Assembly: GCA_054601695.1 (NCBI GenBank)
Contig: BAAHQB010000007.1
Span: 1,240,001-1,304,000, forward strand
Source: Amorphochlora amoebiformis
Taxonomy: Eukaryota > Cercozoa > Chlorarachniophyceae
DNA: 64,000 nucleotides
Direction: 5' to 3'
Both the position numbers and the translations under genes were made by a program. Of this stretch, positions 1 to 64,000 are shown in pieces (position 1 is the stretch's first letter; each line of letters starts with the position of its first letter). The notes under the pieces are model-generated. The model ran no database searches and was not told where the DNA came from. It saw only the letters and a list, made by a program, of their open reading frames with translations.

Positions 1-748
1 CCTTCAGAATCGAAGTGTTCAATCCACGGCTAGCGCTCTGAGACCGCTCCCGTGAAGACAGGCCCTCGGTCTTCCGACTTCTATTGCTTTTCACAGCCGA
101 GGATCGAGGGGTAGGCTTGGCCCGCACTCGCGTCGCAGTGCCGATGGCCTGCTGCCTCGCAACTGATTCTCCCGGCACCTTCGCCTTGGCCCCCTTCTTC
201 CCAGCTCCACTCTGGGTCACTGATTTGACCCTTGATGCTCCCTGAGGCTTGGATGAGTTTGTGGCAACCTTATTTGGCTTTGGTCGGGCTTCCCGTGCTG
301 ACGTTCTGTTTTTCCCCGCTTTTAGACCTGCAGTTTTCTCAGACGGCGATGCAGGCTTTACGGGCGTGGAGGATGAAACCTTGGGACCCGATTTTCCCTT
401 GGATGTTTTGTTGGTTGTGGATCGCACGCCTTTGACGCGAGAGCTGGGCTGGGGCTTGACTTTCGGGACTGGGGTTTGAGTGGCTTTTGATGAGGCAGAC
501 GCACCGCCACGGAGGGTGAAGTGGTGATTGGCACAGAGAGAGGTGATAGAATCGGCTGGAGGCCTTCGAAAAGTATCTCTCACAGAACTACATCGCGTAA
601 ACGACGCTCTAGTACGATATTTTCGCCTCGGCGATGCGAGCGCAGTGCTTCTCGGGGATTCTGTTGGGAACGGTATGTGTGTCGCCAGCAGAAGAAAATG
701 AACGAACAAGATAGCCTTGGCCCATTCCCACACCCGTTGTATCGCCAT
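1..748 (-). CDS. Signal-peptide protein with basic Ser/Lys/Pro/Ala-rich body (3' partial)
   Basis: An open frame runs on the minus strand from ATG at 748 through the left edge, 249 codons without a stop. Residues 1-30 look like a secretory signal: a short charged start and then a hydrophobic stretch containing ILFVHFLLLATHI. The next ~60 residues are Arg/Ser-rich, and from about residue 90 the chain is low-complexity Ser, Lys, Pro, Ala and Arg with many Ser/Thr-Pro and Lys pairs. No domain is recognised. The composition resembles histone-H1-like or microtubule-binding tails, but the leader argues for the secretory route. It is divergent from the protease gene at 1182. Function unknown; the absence of stops over 750 bases at about 55 % GC is the main evidence that it is coding. 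Confidence 0.7.
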   Translation of the reverse strand, partial: MAIQRVWEWAKAILFVHFLLLATHIPFPTESPRSTALASPRRKYRTRASFTRCSSVRDTFRRPPADSITSLCANHHFTLRGGASASSKATQTPVPKVKPQPSSRVKGVRSTTNKTSKGKSGPKVSSSTPVKPASPSEKTAGLKAGKNRTSAREARPKPNKVATNSSKPQGASRVKSVTQSGAGKKGAKAKVPGESVARQQAIGTATRVRAKPTPRSSAVKSNRSRKTEGLSSRERSQSASRGLNTSILK

Positions 749-1181
749 ACGAAAATAATAACACGAAAGGCGAGTCCGGCCCGCGCTGGGCAGCCGGGTG
801 CCAGTGGGTGTGGCGCCCCTTGGGCCGTTAATAACGGATAACCCAGTAATATCCGGGGATCCCAGAATACCCGAAGTCTCCCAGAAATCTCTTGATGTCA
901 TGGGCGTCAAGGCTTAAGCAATCGGCCAATCCGCCTGTCCAGGCGCAATCCCAGCGGGATACAAAACTAAATCCTGCTAAAGATGGCATAATATCATCGA
1001 GGCCCGTGAGATCCGAGCCGAGACCTGACACCAAACAAAGGAATGGCACCAGAAAGTCGGAATTCATGGCCCCCGTCCCTTCGGCGGACCTCGGTCTGTG
1101 CTTTTCAATAGTATACAAGAATGCCCCATCTTCCTTAGCACCATAAATGATAACCTCGTTCAATATTGAATCCCAACAGGC
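749..1181. promoter_or_regulatory. Divergent intergenic spacer (probable shared promoter region)
   Basis: This 433-base stretch lies between the starts of genes 1 and 2. It has normal base composition and no TA arrays. Open frames cross it on both strands, including a minus-strand frame at 828-1253, but none resembles a known protein. I see no defined promoter motif, so the regulatory role is inferred from position. Confidence 0.4.
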
Positions 1182-9624
<8,443 letters not shown>

Positions 9625-9984
9625 CAGCTATACAGCCTATACTCTGATACTAGCTTTAGGCACCGTCTAGACCCTGACATCCTTGCCTCAGAACGATCGA
9701 ATTGTACACTGTAATTGTGATAACTTCTAAATAGTAAGCTTGTACATGTCCGAGTGAACATATTTAAGGTATGAATTACTGACAGTCGAGATTGGTCGAA
9801 GCGTTATGATATATAGAGTCTACGTATACTATGATCATCGGTCACAAACATATAGACATTGCATTTAAATCAACGTTTCAGAAGCTGAGATGCATGCCTC
9901 TAGTGCCTGGGAGTTGAGAATTTAATATGTATGTGTATGTATGTGTGTACGTATATTCTTAGCTGGTTCTCTATCCATAGTTAT
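9625..9984. other. Convergent intergenic spacer between USP and LACTB2-like genes
   Basis: This 360-base spacer has ordinary composition and no TA array. It must hold the 3' ends of two converging transcripts. I did not identify a convincing poly(A) signal pair. No other gene is seen. Confidence 0.6.
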
Positions 9985-20737
<10,753 letters not shown>

Positions 20738-20740
20738 CTA

Positions 20741-20791
<51 letters not shown>

Positions 20792-20907
20792 TGTACATAT
20801 ATATATACATATATATATATATATTATATATATGTATATATATATATAATACATATAAATGTATTCATCCCAAACCTTCCTGTTATCCTGGTTCTAAGCC
20901 CAAATCA

Positions 20908-20948
<41 letters not shown>

Positions 20949-20993
20949 AATATATACATATATATATATATATATATAAATATACATATATAT

Positions 20994-21061
<68 letters not shown>

Positions 21062-21388
21062 ACATACGCCCAAATGATCCTATTTCTATAGTCTCATAAC
21101 CAGTTTGATGGGTTTAGGGTTAAGAGATGGGAGGTAACCGATAGGTAGGAAAGCCAGCGTGTATGTTGCGATATGTATGTATGTTTACGTTTATAATATA
21201 TATATATATATATGTGTATATATATACATATATACATATATGTATATGTATATTATATATATATATATATGTGTATATTATATATATATATATATATATT
21301 CCACAACATAATATATATGTATATATATATATATGTAAATTGAACAATATATATATATATATATATATGTATGTATATATTTATATAT

Positions 21389-21437
<49 letters not shown>

Positions 21438-21461
21438 TTGTATATACATATATATGAATAA

Positions 21462-21504
<43 letters not shown>

Positions 21505-21630
21505 GAATATATATATATATATATGTGTATATACATATGTGCATGTGTGTATATAATATGTGTATATAGCTATATGTGTATGTATAATATGTGTATAACG
21601 TATATATATATATATATAGTTATGTGGTTA

Positions 21631-21693
<63 letters not shown>

Positions 21694-21813
21694 ATGTATA
21701 ATGTATAAAAATGTGTATATATAGTTATACATACACTTCCACATACCCACACATACATAGTATAAATACATATTAACACATACATTTATACGCTATATAT
21801 ATACATATAAATA

Positions 21814-21877
<64 letters not shown>

Positions 21878-21908
21878 ATACATATAAATATGCATAATAC
21901 ATATATAT

Positions 21909-21945
<37 letters not shown>

Positions 21946-22133
21946 CACATATATGTATATATACTTACATGTAGTACGTATACGATCAAAACCATTAACT
22001 TTAAATGAGAATATATACGTGCTTAGAATTATTATTTAGTAAATAGCATACATACCCACAGCGTCCGATATCTTTGAAAAGGATTTCATATCTTTTCCCC
22101 AAACTGCAGTCCAAAATCAAGCTCTGACTAAAA

Positions 22134-22221
<88 letters not shown>

Positions 22222-22263
22222 ACCCAAACACATTCCAAAAATAAGCTCTCACTAAAATTCGAC

Positions 22264-22310
<47 letters not shown>

Positions 22311-22715
22311 AATAAATACATATTTATACATTTATGTACGAGTATGTGTATTTTGACAACATAGAACGTATCATCCCATGCCTACCCCTCCAAGACTGGT
22401 TCATATTTCTTGAGCTATCATGGTGTCATCCCGTGCACCGCAAGCCCCCTTCCCCCCCCCCGCTCTCTGCCTCTCCCGCCTATTCTACCCGCCCATTCGA
22501 AGGAAAACACTCAATTCATTCGAAATACATCGAAACTTCCTTCGATTGACACTTTTGCGAGCAAAATGAGAGGAGTTGACCTCGGTCGGAATGGCGTGAT
22601 GTAGCAATATGTCAAAATCTTCAATATCCATATATCTAAGTCTAAATATCATATATTTTCAAGAGAAATATTTGATATATTCACATATCAATTATCCGAC
22701 TTTTGTCGGGAGAGC
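20738..22715. other. TA-rich region between LACTB2-like gene 5' part and S1 gene
   Basis: Mostly TA arrays with small unique islands at 20860-20910, 21066-21175, 22015-22130 and 22330-22640. It should contain the missing first exon(s) of the LACTB2-like gene. The 22330-22715 island is TA-poor and is probably the promoter and 5' leader side of the S1 gene. No confident gene was assembled. Confidence 0.5.
22056..22265 (-). other. Candidate minus-strand exon with a decayed upstream copy
   Basis: Minus strand 22127-22056 is bounded by ttttag and a gtatgt donor. Its only open frame gives 23 codons including SLILDCSLGKRYEILFKDIG. Its acceptor and first ~30 bases recur, diverged, at about 22250-22220, the arrangement seen at confirmed exons. 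It may be an early exon of the LACTB2-like gene or of another gene; the phases do not link directly to exon 20737. Confidence 0.4.
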
Positions 22716-24125
22716 ATGTCACGTTGTGTGACACTGGGACGAAAGTTCCCTTCTGAAATTTCCTATGCCTGCCCTGGTTTTCCCTATCCTTTCCCCCGAC
22801 GGCGGACATACTTCAAGATGACAGACAGAATAACCATACACAACAATAAAAAGACCGCTAAATCCGCCAAACCCATCCCCAGCGTCTGGGCAGGGTGGCA
22901 AGCGAATCAAAATTATACCACAAGACGCAACAGCAACGAAACTAACGATTGCGTCGAAGACGACGATATCACGTCGATCAGCCCCTACGCCGTCCGCGAC
23001 GCTCGCGGATGGATTTTTATCTCGCCTCAGAATCGGAGGAGGATTGAGGGTAGTCCCGGTGACTCAACAGTAGCCACCGACGAACGCGAAACCCAGTGCG
23101 ACGTCGAAATCGAGGCGAGCAACGTCGATACAGCTGAGGTCGACGCACTGCAAGCTCAGATATTGAACAAGCCTAAATCGACAGTCAAATCACTTGGGTC
23201 AACTCTTACATGTTCCGTGTGCTCTCCCGTACTCGGCCAGACACCATTTGACGTCACAAAGCCCATTCCCACGAACATGTATGTGTGTCTTGAGTGCCGT
23301 CGCAACGCGGCCAAGATGTCTCGTTCCTTGGCCCGGACGCGCATGGGTACGCGCACACCTGAGCGCTCAAGATCCACCTCTCGGACTTCGGTACGATCGG
23401 AGGCTGGGTCACAGACCTTTTTCTCGCGCCACAGTTCAGTTCGCGACGACGACTCGACTGAATCGAGGACACCTTTGAAAGGTCGCGTCGTCAAGGTACT
23501 TGAGTTTGGGGCTTACATCGATATTGGGGACTGCAAAGACTTCTTCTGCCACGTCTCAAATCTACGCCCCTCTCGCGGCGAGTGGATCGACGATGCGCGA
23601 GAAGTCATCTTCCGCGACGATATCATCGAAGTGGTGAGAATTATTGATCGTCGCGGGCGTCCTGCACTTAAGAGGGTCTCCAGCTACATTGGAAAATTTG
23701 AGAAACCTAGGAGCCGTATTTCGTTGTCCCGTACCTCCTCTCGATACGGTGCCCGGTCGTCGCGCGCGTCGTCAAGGGCGTCGTCAAAGGCATCGTCAAG
23801 GACAACGTCTCGCGCAATGTCTAGGGCGACATCACCGGCAAGATCTCAGCGAGAGGTGACGCCAAGATCACAAGGGATCATGAGCGTCACTGGGACGACG
23901 CTGACATTAGAGGGATCCCAGGAATCGTTGTATTTGAGCGAAACCGGGAAGGGAGAGACCAAGATGGGTGGAACGCCCAAGATTACTGACAAAACCAAGA
24001 GTTTAAATGTACCTGAAAACGCTATTGGTATGACGGGCACTACGGAGAAACCCAAGAAGAACATCGATAAGTGGCAGACCGTTGGGAAAAAGAAATCTTC
24101 AAAGAGAAGGAGAAGAAGGCGGTAG
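22716..24125 (+). CDS. S1-domain RNA-binding protein with Cys-pair motif, RS-like and polybasic tails
   Basis: A single uninterrupted frame of 469 codons, GC-rich against its surroundings. Residues ~165-195 hold two CxxC pairs (CSVC and CLEC), a possible zinc ribbon. Residues ~253-325 match an S1 RNA-binding fold: GRVVKVLEFGAYIDIG, then HVSNL and a conserved-looking GRPALKR end. Residues ~333-380 are Ser-Arg rich like RS domains, and the C terminus is KKKSSKRRRRRR. This suggests a nuclear RNA-binding or splicing-associated protein; the exact family is not recognised. The start at 22716 is the first ATG, and a second in-frame ATG at 22818 is an alternative. It is the only complete gene here with no visible intron, so a retrocopy origin is possible. 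Its left neighbour is divergent, its right neighbour convergent. Confidence 0.85.
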   Translation: MSRCVTLGRKFPSEISYACPGFPYPFPRRRTYFKMTDRITIHNNKKTAKSAKPIPSVWAGWQANQNYTTRRNSNETNDCVEDDDITSISPYAVRDARGWIFISPQNRRRIEGSPGDSTVATDERETQCDVEIEASNVDTAEVDALQAQILNKPKSTVKSLGSTLTCSVCSPVLGQTPFDVTKPIPTNMYVCLECRRNAAKMSRSLARTRMGTRTPERSRSTSRTSVRSEAGSQTFFSRHSSVRDDDSTESRTPLKGRVVKVLEFGAYIDIGDCKDFFCHVSNLRPSRGEWIDDAREVIFRDDIIEVVRIIDRRGRPALKRVSSYIGKFEKPRSRISLSRTSSRYGARSSRASSRASSKASSRTTSRAMSRATSPARSQREVTPRSQGIMSVTGTTLTLEGSQESLYLSETGKGETKMGGTPKITDKTKSLNVPENAIGMTGTTEKPKKNIDKWQTVGKKKSSKRRRRRR

Positions 24126-24291
24126 AATTTTACTATGATGCGATAACTACTCCATTACAGCGGCTTAAGGAAAAACAAATTGTATATATTAATGACGATA
24201 TAAGACACAATTCCTTTCATATAATACAGCGTTTAAATTCTAATAATAACTAGAATACCGTATACTACACACTGTGTGGTACTATCGGATG

Positions 24292-24326
<35 letters not shown>

Positions 24327-24640
24327 ACATATATCAGTTATAAGTGATAGAGATAACATTTATCGATCGATCATGATATAGCCTTCTAGCCATGTATAAA
24401 TTATGGAGCTTTATAAATTATCTAGATTATTACTATCGTCATAGGTCACCTTCTGTACGATCACTAGTGTCGATGACTTTAGTCATACAGGATATACCAT
24501 AAAAATGTATACATACACATTTACTGATCCAAATCTAGTAGCAATCACGGTCAATTGAAATACACAATTATAAATTGATCAGTGTAATTACTAATTAGTA
24601 TAACTAGTATAAATGATCGATGCATTAAAAAACTCTACAG
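24126..24640. other. Convergent spacer between S1 and SPOUT1-like genes
   Basis: About 515 AT-rich bases with one short TA array (24297-24327). It contains the 3' ends of two converging genes. No further gene is seen. Confidence 0.6.
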
Positions 24641-31040
<6,400 letters not shown>

Positions 31041-31710
31041 CAGCCTGGGATTATAAGACGTTGTGAATGTGTTCGGCGATGAAAATTGTAGGATTTCGCA
31101 TGATTTAGTGTATTTTCCTCTCCGGTGTTGATGGAATGTCTCATCGAATGATTTGTGGCCCTAAGGCAATAAAAGGCCTGGACACATGCCCACTCGTGGA
31201 TTTATCTCCCCAATGAAGAGAACTGCCGAAAGGGACGAGTAGCCCAGCGTCAGTCAAGCAAAGTATTGGGTTTAGGTTAAAACCTGCATCTCCATTGCTC
31301 TACAATCTAGCACTAACGTAATATTTTCCCTAGAAGTAATCAAGAATGACCTCAAAGCCCAGAAATAGTGGAATGTGCGTGAAATGTGATGTGTTCCCTT
31401 CAGAGATAGCTGGAAAGTCTCTCATTGTAAAGACTCGGCATCAGGTAAAGTCGAATTTTCGTCATTAGGGGGATGTAGAAGTAGAATTGTCATCGTGTGT
31501 GTTGCAAATGTTGAATCAAAACCTCCCTAGAATCCCCCTAGCCTTATGGTTTGTCGGTATCGCCGCTCCGCACGGCGACCATCAAATTTGCCGATATACG
31601 AAGAATTAAAAATATATGTGCAGATATCTGCATATTATATTAAGATATCTAATTAAGAACGCAAAGTTAATTTTGTTCCATAAAATATCCTTTCGCTTCG
31701 GCATCCAAAA
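31041..31710. promoter_or_regulatory. Divergent spacer between SPOUT1-like and FN3 genes
   Basis: About 670 bases of normal composition and no TA array separate the two start codons. It should hold both promoters. It also contains a short coding-like segment at 31346-31444, listed separately. No defined promoter element was recognised. Confidence 0.45.
31346..31444 (+). CDS. Possible orphan first exon, CxxC-containing, weakly CTU2-like
   Basis: An ATG opens 33 codons ending at CAG followed by a GTAAAG donor. The peptide holds GMCVKCD and later SLIVKTRHQ. The order CVKC then a hydrophobic strand and a His recalls the zinc-binding N terminus of cytosolic thiouridylase subunit 2 (CTU2). The expected continuation with CxxCF is not found before the next gene at 31711. 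Read through without splicing, the frame stops after 41 codons. It may be a relic, a short upstream frame or chance. Confidence 0.28.
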
Positions 31711-47133
<15,423 letters not shown>

Positions 47134-47546
47134 CCTAACCGCCACGTCATTCACACGTCTTGTCACTTGAGTCATAATTTTGATCACAATCAAGAGCAAT
47201 CATTTACTCACTAGACTCATGGAGTTTACCTCGCACTTTTTAGGAGTTAGAAAATTGATATACAACATGCTAGCTCTATATCCGGTGATAGTTTATTTTT
47301 AATCAGCTAGACTCATCAAGGCTCGATACTAGAAGTAAAGTTTTGTACTTGCATACGGTCGGACTAGTTGGAGACTTTTGATTACATATAAAATTACATG
47401 CATCAGTGCGGGGCCAGCGGCTATATCATCGCCATCCAGCTAGTGACATTCTACTTCTGTATTCGATAGGCTAATGCTAGGCCCAACTTTAATTAAGGAC
47501 CGGTCGAATTAGCAATAACGAAGTTAAATTTTTTTTCGGCTAGTTC
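47134..47546. other. Convergent spacer between FN3 and membrane-protein genes
   Basis: This 413-base spacer of normal composition separates two stop codons. No TA array and no further gene is visible. Confidence 0.6.
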
Positions 47547-52062
<4,516 letters not shown>

Positions 52063-52402
52063 TTTATTGCCTCATTCCATTCTTCTGACACGATTGGTCT
52101 TCCTAAATCTCCACGTGCAACAACATGCATACCTCAGGAAATTCAGTCGCCCAAAGGCAAGAATGAAGAGTCTTCCTGTCAAACCTTCTCAGAGTATTGA
52201 CCAATTTTAAATATCCGGTTTGAAAAGACACTGCTACTGCGAGTAATACTGGAGAATACTACTACTCTATTGGATCTGTAATATGAACTAATGAAAGCTT
52301 GCCCTTGTTTTAAGTGTATACTTCCAAATGTCCAAATGAACACCCTACTGCCTTACCCTGCGCAATAGGCCACAAAATTGCCGCACAAACCACGCACCCG
52401 AT
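52063..52402. promoter_or_regulatory. Divergent spacer upstream of the folate-receptor-like gene
   Basis: About 340 bases separate the candidate start of the membrane-protein gene from the ATG of gene 8. It has normal composition and no TA array. No TPP-riboswitch-like sequence is seen here, so the vitamin sensor is only on the 3' side. Confidence 0.45.
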
Positions 52403-54456
<2,054 letters not shown>

Positions 54457-54464
54457 GTCTCAAG

Positions 54465-54614
54465 GTGGGATACATTTTTAAATCAATTTCTTTTTCTTCT
54501 TTCTTGCTTGCGGGTGCTTCTTACCACCTCTGATAGAGGGGGGAAAGAGGCTGAGATATCACCGTTTGAACCTGATCAGGGTAATACCTGCGAAGGGAAA
54601 GCAGTTTGGTTTAG
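54465..54614 (+). other. Candidate 3'-UTR intron enclosing the riboswitch
   Basis: A good donor context, AAG then GTGGGA, lies at 54462-54470, nine bases after the stop codon. A possible acceptor, gtttggtttag, ends at 54614 just after the riboswitch P1 stem. Splicing between them would remove the aptamer exactly. The donor word AGGTGG (54463-54468) is perfectly complementary to CCACCT at 54524-54529 in the riboswitch P3 arm. This resembles plant THIC 3'-UTR control in principle, but it is inferred. Confidence 0.45.
54504..54604 (+). promoter_or_regulatory. TPP (thiamin pyrophosphate) riboswitch, THI element, in 3' region
   Basis: All conserved parts of the TPP aptamer are present in order. 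P1 is ttgctt (54504-54509) with aagcag (54599-54604). The 5' core is CGGGTGC (54511-54517). P3 includes cctc/gagg (54527-54530 with 536-539). The core CTGAGA lies at 54551-54556, then TTTGAACCTGATC (54565-54577). P5 is cagg/cctg (577-580 with 587-590) around loop gtaata, and the closing segment is GCGAAGGGAAA (54590-54600). In P5 the A-T pair replaces the usual U-A, a compensated change. CTGAGA and CCTGATC are the pyrimidine- and pyrophosphate-binding parts of the known aptamer. It lies 48 bases after the stop of the folate-receptor-like gene. Confidence 0.96.
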
Positions 54615-54640
54615 GCTATTTGATACTGCTTAATAGAGTC

Positions 54641-54661
54641 TGCGCTGGGGCGCAATTTTTG
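54641..54661 (+). terminator. GC-rich hairpin followed by T run, downstream of the riboswitch
   Basis: TGCGC (54641-54645) pairs perfectly with GCGCA (54650-54654) across a TGGG loop and is followed by attttt. It looks like a bacterial intrinsic terminator. In a nuclear gene it may instead be part of the 3'-end or the riboswitch output region. The stem is only 5 bp. Confidence 0.35.
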
Positions 54662-55209
54662 TAATCCCAATCAGGTTTAAATTGCAGTTTTGAAGAAAAA
54701 AAGGTTGCATATCGTGGTATTGTGGTTTATGAACCAATGCATACACACATGTGGATTCGGGTTGGGTTTATGGCTTAAACAGTTCTACGTAGCAGTTTAT
54801 TGCTAGTTCTACGTAGCAGTTTACTGCTGTCAAACTTTATATTCATCAAATCCTGGAAGTTTGAAGTGCGATATTGTGAATTCATGAGTTCACTGATGAT
54901 GCGCAATCTTTTATTAGTGATCTAGAATGTGGCTATGGGATAACTTACGGTTAATGTAAAGTGAGTGTCATCACATACTCTAATAACCTAGTACTAGAAG
55001 CTTAATATACATAGTATATCAGTAAATAGTCGTTACTGCCTAAAATTACAAAGAATCCGAATTCGTCAACTTGCCGCATAGACTCAATCTCATTACGCAG
55101 TTACAAGTTGGTACGAATAGTCGCGTGTAGATGTAAACCCCTAGCCTCTAGAGTTGCAGGCTATGCTGCGGATATCGGCTATGATTGATCCGATGATAGA
55201 GGATATCGG
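54662..55209. other. Convergent spacer after the riboswitch
   Basis: About 550 bases of AT-leaning unique sequence without TA arrays. It holds the 3' ends of gene 8 and the converging coiled-coil gene. The only structure seen is a direct repeat at 54781-54828. Confidence 0.55.
54781..54828. repeat. 24-bp direct repeat (agttctacgtagcagtttat), two copies
   Basis: Two head-to-tail 24-base units differ at one base. Each contains the palindrome TACGTA and a cagtttatt/ctgct edge. Confidence 0.9.

Positions 55210-55230
<21 letters not shown>
55170..55230. repeat. 31-bp tandem duplication overlapping a candidate terminal exon
   Basis: Two copies of ggatatcggctatgattgat plus ccgatgatag occur head to tail. 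Each contains an imperfect palindrome (TATCGG with CCGATgATA). The right copy overlaps a possible last exon of the coiled-coil gene (55231-55210, minus), so the duplication may be another exon-end copy. Confidence 0.85.
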
Positions 55231-63312
<8,082 letters not shown>

Positions 63313-63588
63313 CTGAACGTATGTGTATATGTATATGCGAATGCATATGTCATGTATATGTGTATATACGTATGTCCATGTGAATGTGGTGTGTGTGTAT
63401 GTGTATATGCTAGATATTTACGGATATGCAGTGTATAATATGTATGTTAAACACTCATAGGAATATATATGTAATAAATGCAATATGTATACATATATAT
63501 AATATATATATATATAATATATATACATATATGTGTGTGTATATAATATATATATATATATTTATATATATATATATATATATGTGTG

Positions 63589-63639
<51 letters not shown>

Positions 63640-63854
63640 TAATATATATATATATATATATTTGAAAATATATATGTATATATGTGTATATGTCCGGATA
63701 TGCAGTGTATAATATGAATGTTAAACACTCATAGGTATATATATATATATGTATATATATATGTATATATATATAAAAATGTATATATATATATATGTAT
63801 ATACATATAAATATATGTATATAATGAATGTATATGTATATACATATATATATG

Positions 63855-63907
<53 letters not shown>

Positions 63908-64000
63908 ATGTATATGTATATGTATAGATGTATTTGTAAATATATATGTATATATGTGTGTATCCTGATATACGTATATATTATATAATGTAATATATCT
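63313..64000. repeat. TA-rich right edge with a ~45-base duplicated island
   Basis: TA arrays with TATG variants fill most of the segment. The island ggatatgcagtgtataatat with its continuation gttaaacactcatagg occurs at 63422-63462 and again at 63693-63735. By analogy with other loci it may mark an undiscovered exon of the coiled-coil gene, but no frame is convincing. Confidence 0.7.

Noticed and set aside
23156-23494. Antisense frames within the S1 gene
   Set aside because: GC-rich shadows of the S1 frame with no independent features.
54781-54828. Second riboswitch or tRNA in the spacer
   Set aside because: Only a 24-base direct repeat with a TACGTA palindrome; no aptamer core or cloverleaf.

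Overview
This is nuclear DNA of a microbial eukaryote, probably an alga or related protist. I cannot name the species. The evidence is eukaryotic gene families split into many small exons by GT-AG (and a few GC-AG) introns, TTAGGG-type interstitial telomeric repeats, and a TPP riboswitch next to a vitamin-receptor-like gene. About half of the window is (TA)n microsatellite, and most long open frames (runs of Tyr-Ile) are artefacts of it. I found the real genes by joining short GC-richer islands through splice sites with matching phase and comparing the products with families I know. No alignment was run.

Nine genes emerge, strictly alternating in strand. (1) 748 to beyond the left edge (-): signal peptide plus basic Ser/Lys/Pro-rich protein. 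(2) 1182-9624 (+): ubiquitin-specific protease. (3) 20737-9985 (-): LACTB2-like metallo-beta-lactamase-fold hydrolase, first exon(s) not found. (4) 22716-24125 (+): intronless S1-domain protein with RS-like and polybasic tails. (5) 31040-24641 (-): SPOUT1/C9orf114-type RNA methyltransferase, all 15 exons resolved. (6) 31711-47133 (+): type II membrane protein with about four fibronectin type III domains and a Cys-rich end. (7) about 52062-47547 (-): protein with an SH3-like segment, a helical region and two C-terminal membrane helices. (8) 52403-54456 (+): folate-receptor-family membrane protein, followed 48 bases after its stop by a TPP riboswitch at 54504-54604. (9) from at least 63312 down to about 55210 (-): highly charged coiled-coil protein, 5' end not found.

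Spacers between resolved gene ends are short (about 340-670 bases) and almost free of TA arrays. The bloat lies in the introns, which hold (TA)n, CT/GA tracts, TTAGGG/CCCTAA arrays and minisatellites. Around at least nine exons the intron also carries tandem partial copies of that exon: its 5' part with the acceptor site, placed upstream, or its 3' part with the donor site, placed downstream.

The clearest functional system is gene 8 with its 3' riboswitch. A folate/riboflavin-binding-type receptor with a TPP sensor in its 3' region suggests a thiamin-related uptake receptor controlled by 3'-end RNA processing. The other genes look like ordinary housekeeping or cell-surface functions, and I see no evidence that they work with it.
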